Origin: Sulfurimonas sp. HSL3-2
Lineage (GTDB): Bacteria > Campylobacterota > Campylobacteria > Campylobacterales > Sulfurimonadaceae
Reading direction: 5' to 3'
Assembly (NCBI RefSeq): GCF_039645965.1
Contig: NZ_CP147917.1
Span: forward strand, 1,612,001 to 1,676,000
DNA: 64,000 bases
In this document: piece after piece, positions 1-9,548 of the stretch
How the letters are laid out: every line of letters starts with the position of its first letter
Numbering within the stretch: position 1 is the stretch's first letter
Made by a program: the position numbers and the translations under genes
Notes under the pieces: generated by a model
Told to the model about the DNA's origin: nothing
The model's database searches: none
What the model saw: the letters and a program-made list of their open reading frames with translations, nothing else

Positions 1-73
1 TTCGTTTTCAGGCAATAAAAAATTGATCGTGAAGCTAAATGATTCTGAAATAAAAATATTAACAGAAAGATAA
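1..73 (+). CDS. 3' end of an upstream gene (partial)
   Basis: Reading from base 2, an open frame encodes about 23 residues and stops with TAA at 71-73, one base before the next ATG. The tight spacing and the charged ending (...EIKILTER) fit the C-terminus of a gene co-transcribed with the peptidase that follows. The visible part is too short to identify. Confidence 0.5.
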   Translation, partial: SFSGNKKLIVKLNDSEIKILTER

Positions 74-74
74 T

Positions 75-1361
75 ATGCGTTTTTTTATCGCACTATGTGC
101 TCTTTATATATCCGTACAGGCCTATGATTTTAACTTCATAAAAAAAAGTGGAACTGATAACAATAACACCCTATTAGTCATAGGCGGTATACACGGAAAT
201 GAACCCGGCGGGTATTTTTCAGCTGCTATACTCGCTTCACACTACAAAATCACATCAGGCAATCTCTGGATCGTCCCAAATCTAAATGCAAAAAGTATCC
301 AAGCCGATCAGAGAGGTTTATACGGGGATATGAATCGCAAGTTTTTAAAAATCGATAAAAACGATCCCGATTTCAATATTGTTTCCGATATAAAGAAGAT
401 CATACTCGACAAAAATGTGACCTTGATCATAAATCTCCACGACGGCCACGGCTTTTATAGAAACAAAGACTACGGAACTATCTTTAACCCTAAATCATGG
501 GGACAGACGTGTGTGATCGATCAATGTGATCTAAAGAACAGCACTACTTATAATGATATGGACAAGATAGCTACGCAGGTAAAATTAAATATAAACAAGA
601 ACCTTTTAGAAAATCATCATATGTTTAACGTAAAAAACACCAATACTAAGTTTGATGATGAAGAGATGAAACACTCGCTTACCTATTTTGCGGTAACTCA
701 TAATAAACCGGCTTTTGCAATCGAAACAAGTAAGAACCTATCCAGTCTATCACAGAAAGTCTATTACCAATTGAACGCTATCGAAGAGTTTATGAATATC
801 ATGAATATTCACTACCAAAGGGACTTTGAGCTTAATTCAAAAGAGCTCTCAAACATTATAAACAATTATGGAACTATTACTATAAATGGCAATATTTACC
901 TAAATTTAGAGGATATAAAAAAATCTTTAAGTTTTATTCCGCTACAATCGAGTTATAACGATTTTGTGTTTTCTAGTTCAATTGGGAGTGTAAAAACACA
1001 GAATGGATCTTTTGATTTATATGTTGGAAACAAAAGGGTAACGACACTACATAGACAAACTTTTGATCTTTGTAAAAATATCGACTCTAATGTTTCTATT
1101 AAAGTAGACGGAAAAGTTAAACAATTTAAATTCGCTTCAGAATTTTTTGTGAATGACGATTTTACTGTAATGAAGACTAATGACATGAGAGTAAATGTCA
1201 TCGGATTTACAGATAAAAAGCACAAAGATGAGAGCGATTTAAACATTAACTATAAGTCTTTAGATAAAAGTTACTCAATAGATGATCATAAAAAGAGATT
1301 TCGTATCGAGTTTTATGATAAGAATTCATTCTGTGGAATGATTGTCGTTAATTTTAGGTAG
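75..1361 (+). CDS. csd4: M99-family peptidoglycan DL-carboxypeptidase, Csd4/Pgp1-like
   Basis: Predicted periplasmic zinc carboxypeptidase that trims muropeptide tripeptides to dipeptides. In Helicobacter (Csd4) and Campylobacter (Pgp1) this activity is needed for helical shape. A short hydrophobic signal peptide (about residues 1-16) precedes an M14/M99-type fold. The first zinc motif is H40-x-x-E43 in GGIHGNEPGG, the third ligand is probably H122 in NLHDGHG, and a later AIETS stretch (about residue 220) carries the likely catalytic Glu. The length of 428 aa matches the family. It starts one base after the upstream stop and ends 7 bp before the secretion cluster, so it may be co-transcribed with both. 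H. pylori Csd4 is reported to use Gln as first ligand; here it is the usual His. Confidence 0.8.
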   Translation: MRFFIALCALYISVQAYDFNFIKKSGTDNNNTLLVIGGIHGNEPGGYFSAAILASHYKITSGNLWIVPNLNAKSIQADQRGLYGDMNRKFLKIDKNDPDFNIVSDIKKIILDKNVTLIINLHDGHGFYRNKDYGTIFNPKSWGQTCVIDQCDLKNSTTYNDMDKIATQVKLNINKNLLENHHMFNVKNTNTKFDDEEMKHSLTYFAVTHNKPAFAIETSKNLSSLSQKVYYQLNAIEEFMNIMNIHYQRDFELNSKELSNIINNYGTITINGNIYLNLEDIKKSLSFIPLQSSYNDFVFSSSIGSVKTQNGSFDLYVGNKRVTTLHRQTFDLCKNIDSNVSIKVDGKVKQFKFASEFFVNDDFTVMKTNDMRVNVIGFTDKKHKDESDLNINYKSLDKSYSIDDHKKRFRIEFYDKNSFCGMIVVNFR

Positions 1362-1368
1362 GTGTTAA

Positions 1369-2904
1369 ATGAATCAAGAAAAACAGCAGAGCTTTACAAG
1401 TGTTATATCTGTTGATCCATATAAGAGAGAATATTACAAAAGCATATCTAGTCACCTAAGTAAAGAGCTAGAGCCTGGATATTCTAAAAGTCAATACGCT
1501 ATATCTTACCTTGGTACAAAAAGCTTTATAAGTGCACTTATAAGTGTAAGTAAAAATATACCGGAAGATGATTTACCTGATGTTATAGAAAATAAAGTAT
1601 ATGAAGACTTAGCCCTTGATATGGCGATCTCGTATAAAACAAACTATATAGAAGCGTATAATAACGTAGATGAGAGTAACAGGTTCTTTCATGTTTTCGT
1701 TGTCGATCCACTTACAATAGACGAAGATTTTAAAGATGTCATAGAAGACATAAAATATATCGATCAGATACTTCCTGCGCCTTTATTATTAAAAAGTCTT
1801 TATTCTAAAGAGATCATAGATGATGCGGGTGTTCATTGTTTTATATATTTTCAAGAAGATGATACATTTTTAACTATCTATAACGAGAATGAGTTTGTCT
1901 ATACGAAGTCTCTAAAATATTCATTAAAAGAGATCCATCAAAGATTTTGTGAACTTCTAGGTGAACAACTTCCTTTTGAAATCTTCCTTCAGATACTATC
2001 AAATGAGGGACTGGCAACTACAAATAAAGAGTACCAAAAACATCTCATTAAGCTTTTTGCAGAAGTATTTCTCCACATTAGTGATGTCTTGACTTACGCA
2101 AAAAGAGCATTTGAAATTGAAAAGATAGACCATATTTTTATCGGCAGCGAATTATCAACAATTGCCGGTCTAGATGAATACTCCCAGACATATCTAGCTA
2201 TTAAGTCGAGTGATTTCGATTTTGATTACGGATACACTACTGATACAGGTCATGTAAACCAGCTACACGCTCTAATGCACCTTTATACTACAATGCCTAG
2301 TGAGCAAAGATACGAATGTAACTTCACGGTGTTTAACAGACCACCTCCTTTTGCAAGAAGAGAAAGTGGGAAACTGATTTTACTAACATCTGCTGCTTTA
2401 GTGCTAGGGCTGGTATATCCTATTACAAATTGGTCCCTTGCTTATGCCGAGAGTCTAAGATATGCAATTTTAGATGCTAAATATAATGAAGTGCACAACA
2501 CGAGAGTAACCAGAGAAGCAACTATAAAACTTAAAAAAGCACATAAAGTAGAAGCCCAAAAACTTAAAGATGCGGAACAAGAAGAGTATAACAATAAAAA
2601 GAATACTCTGATGAAGATCAGAGAAGTCAAAGTCAATTATCCGATGAAAGCAAAACATCTTGCAGAGCTGACAAAAGATCTGAATAAATATTCAATTAAT
2701 CTGAGTGATATCGGTTACGATGAAGAAGATGGGAAAAAAGCCTTTGTATTTACTCTTGTCTCAACAACAGATAAAAAGATTACAGAGTTACTTGAATATC
2801 TGACAAAATCAAAGACTAATAAATACAGTTTCTCTTTAGAAAGTATAGATTATGATATGAAAGAGAAAAAGTACATTAGTGAATTGAAGGTAAAAATACT
2901 ATGA
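1369..2904 (+). CDS. PilM/PilN-like assembly protein of the MSHA/T2SS-type machine
   Basis: First gene of the nine-gene envelope-machine cluster. Residues 1-330 are soluble and have the position and length of a PilM/GspL actin-like cytoplasmic domain, although no clear ATPase motif was seen. One membrane span follows at about 335-359. After it come a lysine/glutamate-rich coiled coil (about 375-425) and a small alpha/beta C-terminal domain like the periplasmic domains of PilN/GspL. A PilM-like plus PilN-like chain in one polypeptide resembles GspL or MshI. It likely forms the inner-membrane alignment complex with the next two products. The stop overlaps the next start (ATGA). It could correspond to Campylobacter CtsR; that is from gene order only. 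Confidence 0.6.
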   Translation: MNQEKQQSFTSVISVDPYKREYYKSISSHLSKELEPGYSKSQYAISYLGTKSFISALISVSKNIPEDDLPDVIENKVYEDLALDMAISYKTNYIEAYNNVDESNRFFHVFVVDPLTIDEDFKDVIEDIKYIDQILPAPLLLKSLYSKEIIDDAGVHCFIYFQEDDTFLTIYNENEFVYTKSLKYSLKEIHQRFCELLGEQLPFEIFLQILSNEGLATTNKEYQKHLIKLFAEVFLHISDVLTYAKRAFEIEKIDHIFIGSELSTIAGLDEYSQTYLAIKSSDFDFDYGYTTDTGHVNQLHALMHLYTTMPSEQRYECNFTVFNRPPPFARRESGKLILLTSAALVLGLVYPITNWSLAYAESLRYAILDAKYNEVHNTRVTREATIKLKKAHKVEAQKLKDAEQEEYNNKKNTLMKIREVKVNYPMKAKHLAELTKDLNKYSINLSDIGYDEEDGKKAFVFTLVSTTDKKITELLEYLTKSKTNKYSFSLESIDYDMKEKKYISELKVKIL

Positions 2905-3530
2905 AAATAAATATTGAAGACTACCTTTATAAGATAGATAGCGCACTCAACCAAAAGTCTAAAAAGGATTTGTATGTAATATATGCAATGATATTCCTTT
3001 TTATAATCGGCATGTCATATTTAACACTCTTCGATTCATCAAAAGAACTTTTTGATCAAGAGCATGCTAACGTAGAAAAAGTACAGCAAAAACTAGACAT
3101 TGATAATCAATATTTAAGTGTCAATACTTTACAAACAGTTGCTCAACTTGATAAAGAGATCAATGATTTAAAGAAACAATATATGGTTTATAAAGATTAT
3201 AATCAATATATTAAATATCAGATTGAACAGATCTCATCATTGTTTTATGACGAACAGACATGGGGAGCATATATAGATTCGATCTCTGAAAATGCTAAAA
3301 AATATGATGTCAAAATACTGAACTTTAACAATAAGTACGCTACAAACAGTACGACGTTTGGCCATGTACTTGACATCAATGTAAGGGTTGTAGGTCCATA
3401 TAAAAACACATTGAAGTTTATAAACTCAATAGAACAAAGTTTCTTAGTAGTGGATCTACATAATATATCTATGAAAGCAGAAGAAGATCTGTATTCTGAT
3501 CTTAATATTTCAGTATGGGGGATTAATTAA
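2901..3530 (+). CDS. PilO/MshJ-like inner-membrane alignment protein
   Basis: Protein of 209 aa with a short cytoplasmic N-terminus, one membrane span (about residues 28-46), a coiled-coil stretch (about 60-115), and a C-terminal alpha/beta domain around residues 120-209. This is the layout of PilO/GspM/MshJ, which pairs with PilN/GspL in the periplasm. The start overlaps the previous stop by 4 bp, so translation is probably coupled. It sits directly between the PilM/N-like and PilP-like genes, as in type IV pilus operons. The sequence is too divergent for a firm family name. Confidence 0.6.
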   Translation: MKINIEDYLYKIDSALNQKSKKDLYVIYAMIFLFIIGMSYLTLFDSSKELFDQEHANVEKVQQKLDIDNQYLSVNTLQTVAQLDKEINDLKKQYMVYKDYNQYIKYQIEQISSLFYDEQTWGAYIDSISENAKKYDVKILNFNNKYATNSTTFGHVLDINVRVVGPYKNTLKFINSIEQSFLVVDLHNISMKAEEDLYSDLNISVWGIN

Positions 3531-3532
3531 CA

Positions 3533-4009
3533 ATGAAAAATATAATCTCAATACTAAGCTTATTGCTTATATCGTCTATAGCCTTTGCAGAGATGGCAGC
3601 TCCTATCGCCAAACCGCAACAAGGCGTCAACAAGGGTGAAGAATTATCATGGGTCGATGAGCAGATCAAAGCTATACTACCACCTAGAAAAGGTACATCT
3701 GTTGCATATATAGATACGGTTACACAACCTTTTATATTTGTAATTGTTACTAAAACAGGAAAAGACGGTGTCGCTGTTTCAAAAACTTCAAGAGTTTACA
3801 AGAGGTCTTGGAAAGCACCTTTAAAGGTTACTATCATAATCAATTCAAAGGCGTTGATCGCTGGAAAATGGTGTAGTGTAAATGACTGGGTGCAAGGTTA
3901 TAAAGTAGCTGCAATCGGTGAAAATACAGTAAAGCTTGTTAAAAACAAGAAAACTAAAATATTATCTATAAAACAAGATAATAGAAAAATACAAATCAAT
4001 ACTAAGTAG
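3533..4009 (+). CDS. PilP/MshK-like periplasmic protein
   Basis: Protein of 158 aa with a signal peptide (about residues 1-19, cleavage near AFA). The C-terminal half is a small beta-rich domain with the pattern 'GKWCSVNDWVQGYKVAAIG', as seen in PilP/GspC/MshK: a statement about wanted conditions, then 'V..I..NTVKL'. Such proteins link the inner-membrane platform to the secretin. It starts 2 bp after the PilO-like gene and ends 10 bp before the secretin gene, which supports the role. Confidence 0.6.
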   Translation: MKNIISILSLLLISSIAFAEMAAPIAKPQQGVNKGEELSWVDEQIKAILPPRKGTSVAYIDTVTQPFIFVIVTKTGKDGVAVSKTSRVYKRSWKAPLKVTIIINSKALIAGKWCSVNDWVQGYKVAAIGENTVKLVKNKKTKILSIKQDNRKIQINTK

Positions 4010-4019
4010 GAACAATAAT

Positions 4020-5663
4020 ATGAAAACAAAATATACAAACATATTAAAAACTTCAGTTGTAAGTACAATAGCGGCATTAATGTTATCATCTACTTCTGTA
4101 TCGGCAGACTGTACGTATGAATTATTCAATATCAGCTCCAAAAAGGGTACTAAGATTGTAGATTTTATTGACCAACTTAGTGACGAATGTGAATTTAGTG
4201 TTGTCATCTCGGATACTCAAGCGGAAAAGATATTGAAATCAAGATTAAATAAGACACATATTAAAAACTTGACGATCAATGAGGTCTTGGATCTAATACT
4301 CAAGCAAAATAATCTCACATATTCCCTCGAGAACAATCTGCTTAAGATCTCTTATCTAAACACAAGAGTCTTTAATATAGATTACATCCTGTCTCAGAGA
4401 AAAGGGACAGGAAGTACTGATGTCACTCTTTCATCTTCTGGAGGAAGTGGTAATGCAGACACGACAACGTCATCATCAACTACAACACAATCGGATACTG
4501 TCACTCAAACAAATCCATCTACTGCTAACTCTGGTATTTCTATTGAATCAAGTGATGAAGTCGTATTCTGGGAACGTCTAGATAAAGAGTTGGAACATGT
4601 ACTTAACAGACCTGAAGACAAATATAAGGCTGTATCTCCGATAATAAACAAAAATGCTGGATTGATTACGGTCACAGCTACTCAAACACAACTTGATAGA
4701 CTAGATAAATATCTTAAAAAGTTACAAGATAAAGTCAAGCTACAAGTTTTAATAGATGTCCAGCTTTTATCAGTTACAATGACGAAAAGTAATAGCACCG
4801 GAATCGACTGGAGTCAACTTTATAAGTTACAAAATGGAACATTGGGCTTAAGTTACCTAAGTAAAAGTAATGTTACAGAATGGACTGGAGCGGGCCAAGG
4901 CTCAAGTATTACGGCTATAGGCACTCAAGCTAAAAATGCTGCACATATGCTTAATGTACAAGTTGGTGGTAGTATAGATGAAATTATCAAGTTTTTAAAG
5001 ACACAGGGGAATGTTAGCTCTATATCTAATCCAAAAGTCTTGACACTTAATAACCAACCTGCACTTGTAACAGCAGGAACTGAATACTTTTATAAAATCT
5101 TGCAATCAACAAGTACAACAACTCAGGCAACAACAACTGCCCAAAACGAGGAAGTAAGTTCTGTTTTTGCGGGAATTTTATTGGATATAACACCAGAAAT
5201 ATCTGATAATGATATGATTACTTTAAAAATAAATCCATCTATTTCCGAGACAACAACTGATATGTCAAATACAACATCAGCAAATAGAACTACTCCGCCT
5301 GATTTAAATAGAAGACAGTTATCATCTGTTGTTACTGTTAAAGATGGGAACAGAATCATCTTAGGTGGTTTAATCCATACAAGTACTTCTAAAGGTGATA
5401 ATCGTGTGCCTATTCTTGGTGATATTCCAGGCCTAAACTATCTTTTCAAGCGTGAGGAGAATAAAAAACAAATTGAAGAACTTGTAATTGTGATCGAACC
5501 TCATATTATACGTAATGACAAATCGCAGCTTTCTCTTTCAGATCTTGGATATGAAGGTATCAGTGATAGTATACTTAAAAGCAATGTTACTTCTGCTGAC
5601 TTAGAAAAAGAAGAAAAAGACAAAAAGACAACAAAGAAAGCTGAAACGCAGGATGACAAATAG
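4020..5663 (+). CDS. mshL: MshL/PilQ-family outer-membrane secretin
   Basis: Forms the multimeric outer-membrane gate of an MSHA-type pilus, type II or competence machine. A signal peptide (about residues 1-29) is followed by an STN/N0-type domain (about 35-120), a Ser/Thr/Gly-rich linker (about 130-175), an N-type domain (about 180-245), and the secretin barrel. The family signature VPILGDIPGLNYLF lies at about residues 463-476. The C-terminus (about 515-547) is a charged Lys/Glu tail. Length and layout fit TIGR02519-type MshL. In C. jejuni the secretin in this gene order is CtsD, needed for DNA uptake. The last 11 bp overlap the ATPase gene. Confidence 0.85.
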   Translation: MKTKYTNILKTSVVSTIAALMLSSTSVSADCTYELFNISSKKGTKIVDFIDQLSDECEFSVVISDTQAEKILKSRLNKTHIKNLTINEVLDLILKQNNLTYSLENNLLKISYLNTRVFNIDYILSQRKGTGSTDVTLSSSGGSGNADTTTSSSTTTQSDTVTQTNPSTANSGISIESSDEVVFWERLDKELEHVLNRPEDKYKAVSPIINKNAGLITVTATQTQLDRLDKYLKKLQDKVKLQVLIDVQLLSVTMTKSNSTGIDWSQLYKLQNGTLGLSYLSKSNVTEWTGAGQGSSITAIGTQAKNAAHMLNVQVGGSIDEIIKFLKTQGNVSSISNPKVLTLNNQPALVTAGTEYFYKILQSTSTTTQATTTAQNEEVSSVFAGILLDITPEISDNDMITLKINPSISETTTDMSNTTSANRTTPPDLNRRQLSSVVTVKDGNRIILGGLIHTSTSKGDNRVPILGDIPGLNYLFKREENKKQIEELVIVIEPHIIRNDKSQLSLSDLGYEGISDSILKSNVTSADLEKEEKDKKTTKKAETQDDK

Positions 5664-6465
5664 TAGTATTTATGAAAAACCTAAAATGGTTTTTCTTGAT
5701 ACGGTAGATGCAAAAAACTATGTTCATATAGATCGTAGTTCCAGCATTTATCAGTCCTTAAAAGAGACCGTACAAAAACCATTGAAGATGATACTTCTAT
5801 ATGGAAAGCCGGGTACAGGTAAGAGTATGCTACTTACAAAACTGTATAGTGACATGTCAAAGCATCAAAGTGTTCACTTATATAGTACTCCACTGATAGA
5901 TGAGAGTGAATTTTTTAAATCTTTAGCTTCTGATCTATTTGACGTGAAATATAACGGAGAGTTAAATTTAACTCAATTCTTAAAAATTGCCAAGAACTAT
6001 GAATCATCTCATGTACCGCTTATTTTACTAGACGAAGCCCAGCTTTACCCTTCTGAATTGATGGAAAAGATAAGACTTCTCTCTGACTCTAGAATAGTTA
6101 AGTTTGTCATAGTACTCCATAAAACAGAAAAAGAGGACATTATTGCCAAAGAGCATTTTCAGACAAGGATCTGGGAAAGTATAGAACTAAGTAATGCGAC
6201 AAGTAGTGAATTAAAGATATACATTCAAAAGAAACTTATGAAGGCGAATTGCTTTGATATAGCTAATATGTTTACTGATAAATCAGCAACTAAAATATAT
6301 AAAATAACGAATGGAAACTATAGAGATACAAATAAACTTGTACACTCTCTTTTTGAGATCTATGAGTGGTACGACAATAATCAGCCATATAAATTAAACA
6401 CAAACTTTGTGTCAAATAAGATCATAGAGATGGCCGCGATTTCAACAGGACTTATTAATGCTTAA
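5653..6465 (+). CDS. AAA ATPase, ExeA/MshM/CtsP-like
   Basis: Cytoplasmic P-loop NTPase of the ExeA/MshM group, which helps assemble or energise secretin machines. Walker A is GKPGTGKS at residues 51-58. The Walker B aspartate is D127 in LILLDEAQ, followed by a sensor-like stretch. The 270-aa length is short for ExeA because no peptidoglycan-binding domain follows; the protein ends soon after the AAA lid. It overlaps the secretin by 11 bp and the next gene by 8 bp. Campylobacter CtsP occupies the same slot after CtsD. Confidence 0.75.
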   Translation: MTNSSIYEKPKMVFLDTVDAKNYVHIDRSSSIYQSLKETVQKPLKMILLYGKPGTGKSMLLTKLYSDMSKHQSVHLYSTPLIDESEFFKSLASDLFDVKYNGELNLTQFLKIAKNYESSHVPLILLDEAQLYPSELMEKIRLLSDSRIVKFVIVLHKTEKEDIIAKEHFQTRIWESIELSNATSSELKIYIQKKLMKANCFDIANMFTDKSATKIYKITNGNYRDTNKLVHSLFEIYEWYDNNQPYKLNTNFVSNKIIEMAAISTGLINA

Positions 6466-7252
6466 TGTACCGGAACTTGAAAAGAAATGGCTGACATACA
6501 AAATAAAGTCATTTCTTCCACATATCGTATTATCAATACTCGTTATTGTTATCGTACCTTTTATTATTGTTTTTTATCCTTCTGATAAAACTGAAAAAAT
6601 AGTAAAAACTGAAAAAAACGATATAACGACAACAAAGAATAAAATAGAAGCTGATATAGCATTAAATTCTGTCGAAGAGATCAATAAAGAGGATCTCAAT
6701 ACATCAAATGCGCTAAAAGAAGATGATAAACTAGTTTTAAAACCTTCATTGAATTTTGTAAATAAAATTGAAGATTCTATGGTCACTTATTATGATGACG
6801 ATAAACACACAAAAAAGAGTGAAACAAAAACAGCTTCGAAGACAATAGTGAAAAAAACTGTGCATAAAGAAGTGAAAAAGCAACCCGTTCATGTTGCTCA
6901 GGAAGATAAAGAAGATAAAAATGATCAAATAACAATAAAGACTGAAAGTGTCGATAAAAATATGCAAGATGTTATCCAAAGGTTTAAAAAAACAAATAAT
7001 CCTGTTTTAAGCCTATTTCTTGCTAAAAAATACTATGAGATGAAAAAATATGATCTCTCTTACAATTATGCACTTATCACGAATCAAATAGATAATAAAA
7101 TAGACATGAGTTGGATCATATTCACTAAGTCTCTTGTAAAACTCGGACAAAAAGATATGGCTGTAAATACATTAAAATCTTATATTAAAAACTCGAATTC
7201 TCAGACTGCGATAACACTTTTAGATGAGATAGAAAGCGGGCGTTTTCAATGA
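6458..7252 (+). CDS. MshN/CtsX-like membrane-anchored TPR protein
   Basis: Protein of 264 aa. It has a short basic N-terminus, one membrane span (about residues 19-41), a long Lys/Glu/Thr-rich low-complexity region (about 45-165), and a C-terminal helical part (about 170-260) with TPR-like spacing. This architecture matches MshN and the membrane protein (CtsX position) between the ATPases in Campylobacter. Function is inferred from architecture and place only. The start overlaps the preceding stop by 8 bp and the stop overlaps the next start (ATGA). Confidence 0.55.
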   Translation: MLNVPELEKKWLTYKIKSFLPHIVLSILVIVIVPFIIVFYPSDKTEKIVKTEKNDITTTKNKIEADIALNSVEEINKEDLNTSNALKEDDKLVLKPSLNFVNKIEDSMVTYYDDDKHTKKSETKTASKTIVKKTVHKEVKKQPVHVAQEDKEDKNDQITIKTESVDKNMQDVIQRFKKTNNPVLSLFLAKKYYEMKKYDLSYNYALITNQIDNKIDMSWIIFTKSLVKLGQKDMAVNTLKSYIKNSNSQTAITLLDEIESGRFQ

Positions 7253-7794
7253 AAGCCTTTTTTTTACTCATAACTTTTATTACACTCCTGTTCTCTGATG
7301 CAAAACAGGATATATATAGTTTATTTCAAATGAAACAATATGAAAAAGCCTGTAGAGTCGGTTTGCTAAACTTTAATAAAAACAGAGATGATGAAAATTT
7401 CGTCTCCATATATGCATTTTCTTGTCTTTATGCAGACTATATAGATAGACTGAGTGTTCCTATCACTCTTTTAAAAAACTCGAAAGAAGCCCGTTCTAAT
7501 GCTGCATATCTCTCCATTATACTAATGCAAAAAAAGCTTTTAGAACACTCGTTAAAAGACGATTATAATATTAAGCCGTTGAAACTGCCTACTACAGATA
7601 ATATATTATCAAAAGTATTTGATCTATATTCAAATCTGAAAACTCCCAAAAAGATTCCATTATATGTATTTATTGATCCAAATAATGCTAAAATAACTTA
7701 TAGACTATATTTATCTGGTGATGCGGATGCCAGTAATATGGTCATCGAAGAGTTATATGATTCAACATTAGTAAAAAAACATATTTATAGATAG
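7249..7794 (+). CDS. Exported hypothetical protein of the MSHA-like cluster
   Basis: Not recognised as a family. It has 181 aa with an N-terminal signal peptide (about residues 1-17) followed by alternating helices that resemble degenerate TPR repeats (about 20-130), then a short beta-rich tail. The ATGA overlap with the MshN-like gene, and a 17-bp gap to the GspE gene, make it part of the same operon. A periplasmic helper of the secretin or platform is a guess from context. Confidence 0.5.
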   Translation: MKAFFLLITFITLLFSDAKQDIYSLFQMKQYEKACRVGLLNFNKNRDDENFVSIYAFSCLYADYIDRLSVPITLLKNSKEARSNAAYLSIILMQKKLLEHSLKDDYNIKPLKLPTTDNILSKVFDLYSNLKTPKKIPLYVFIDPNNAKITYRLYLSGDADASNMVIEELYDSTLVKKHIYR

Positions 7795-7811
7795 ATGAGT
7801 AAGGGTAAAAC

Positions 7812-9548
7812 ATGGATAGAATCACTTTAGATTTATTACAGCATAATCATATTACCCAGCGCCAGATAGATAGACTTGTATCTCATGGAGTACATGAAGA
7901 CACTGTTTTATATACACTCATAAAAGTTGGTGCTGTCTCAGCAAATTTTGTAAAAAGATTTATTGTCGAGCAGATTAAAAATGGTAAATATGATATAGAT
8001 ATATTAAAAAACTATCAATTTATTAAAGAATCGGATGTTCTTCAAGCACTTGCTGAAGCCTTACATCTAAGTTTTGTTGATCTGGATTCAATCGATATGG
8101 ATTATAAACTTGCAGAGCGTGTTCCGTTAAATCAACTAAAAAAATATAATCTTCTTCCGATATCGCAAGATGATCTTAATATGATCGTCGTATTTGCAGA
8201 CCCGTTTAATATAGAAGCACAAGAAGCGATTCAAAGGATTTTCCCTAGAAAACCCATTAAAGTTTCGATCGCTACCAATAAACAGATACAGGAATATCTC
8301 TTTAAAATTGCACTAAAAGATAGTGTCAAAGAGCTTGTTACAAACATCAGAACCGAACTAAATACGATAGGAAGTATAGAAGAGCAGCAGGAAGCTTCAT
8401 CAATTCTTCAGCTTATTGATGTAATACTAAATGCGTGTATAAAAAGTAGAGCGAGTGATATTCATATCGAACCTACGGAAAAAAACTGTGTTGTCCGTAC
8501 TCGTATCGATGGTAAACTCAGTGAGATATTTATCTTTGATAAAGATATATATCCACCGCTTGCATCAAGACTGAAGCTTTTGGCAAATTTGGATATCGCA
8601 GAAAAAAGAAAACCTCAAGATGGACGTTTCTCAGCGACACTTAGTGACAGAGAGTTTGACTTTCGTATCTCAACCCTGCCTATACTCTATGGTGAATCTA
8701 TCGTTATGCGTATTCTGGATAAGACAAAAGCCCTTGTAAAACTTGAAGATGCCGGTATGGATATGGCGAGTTATAACAAATTGTTAAAGGGTCTAGGTTC
8801 ACCGTTTGGGATTATCTTAGTCACAGGGCCTACCGGTTCTGGTAAGACGACTACGCTTTACGGAGCACTCAATGAACTTAGAAATGTAGAGGATAAGGTC
8901 ATTACCGTTGAAGACCCCGTTGAGTATAGAATGAACCTTATTCAGCAAGTTCAAGTAAATGCGAGTGTCGGTCTGAGTTTTGCCGATGCATTACGTTCTA
9001 TACTTCGTCAGGATCCGGACAAAATAATGATCGGGGAGATTCGTGACCAGGAAACACTTGAAATCGCTATTAAAGCAGCACTAACGGGTCACTTAGTGAT
9101 TTCTACACTTCATACGAATGATTCGATCAGTGCTATCCCTCGTATGATAGATATGGGAATCGAGCCATACCTGATCAGTGGAGCCCTAGTCACGGTTCAA
9201 GCACAGAGACTTGTAAGAAAGATCTGTCCTAACTGTAAGACTCCTGACCATATTCCAGAGTCTTCACTGGAACCGTATAGATATATGATTCCAAAAGACA
9301 CCGTCTTCTATAAAGGTGAAGGGTGTAACGAATGTAATTCTACCGGTTATATGGGGCGTGAGATGATATGTGAGGTACTTCCTATATCTGAAAAGCTATC
9401 TAGTATGATTGCAAAAAATTCATCTAAAGAGGATCTACATAAACAGGCAACTGAAGAGGGTTTTGTTGGTATGTTTGAAAACGGCATGCAAAAAGCGATA
9501 AATGGAGTAACAACATTTGAAGAGATATTAAGGGTGGCAAAAGTATGA
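7812..9548 (+). CDS. GspE/PilB/MshE-type secretion ATPase
   Basis: Cytoplasmic hexameric ATPase that powers pseudopilus/pilus extension or DNA-uptake assembly. An MshEN-type N-terminal domain (about residues 60-165) is followed by the GspE core. Walker A is GPTGSGKT at residues 339-346. The Asp-box region (ITVEDPVE), a Walker B-type GEIRDQET, a His box STLHTND, and a four-cysteine zinc element (CPNC...GCNEC) near 475-510 are all visible. Length 578 aa is normal. RBS TAAGGG precedes the ATG. It overlaps the GspF gene by 4 bp. Campylobacter CtsE is the expected ortholog. Confidence 0.88.
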   Translation: MDRITLDLLQHNHITQRQIDRLVSHGVHEDTVLYTLIKVGAVSANFVKRFIVEQIKNGKYDIDILKNYQFIKESDVLQALAEALHLSFVDLDSIDMDYKLAERVPLNQLKKYNLLPISQDDLNMIVVFADPFNIEAQEAIQRIFPRKPIKVSIATNKQIQEYLFKIALKDSVKELVTNIRTELNTIGSIEEQQEASSILQLIDVILNACIKSRASDIHIEPTEKNCVVRTRIDGKLSEIFIFDKDIYPPLASRLKLLANLDIAEKRKPQDGRFSATLSDREFDFRISTLPILYGESIVMRILDKTKALVKLEDAGMDMASYNKLLKGLGSPFGIILVTGPTGSGKTTTLYGALNELRNVEDKVITVEDPVEYRMNLIQQVQVNASVGLSFADALRSILRQDPDKIMIGEIRDQETLEIAIKAALTGHLVISTLHTNDSISAIPRMIDMGIEPYLISGALVTVQAQRLVRKICPNCKTPDHIPESSLEPYRYMIPKDTVFYKGEGCNECNSTGYMGREMICEVLPISEKLSSMIAKNSSKEDLHKQATEEGFVGMFENGMQKAINGVTTFEEILRVAKV

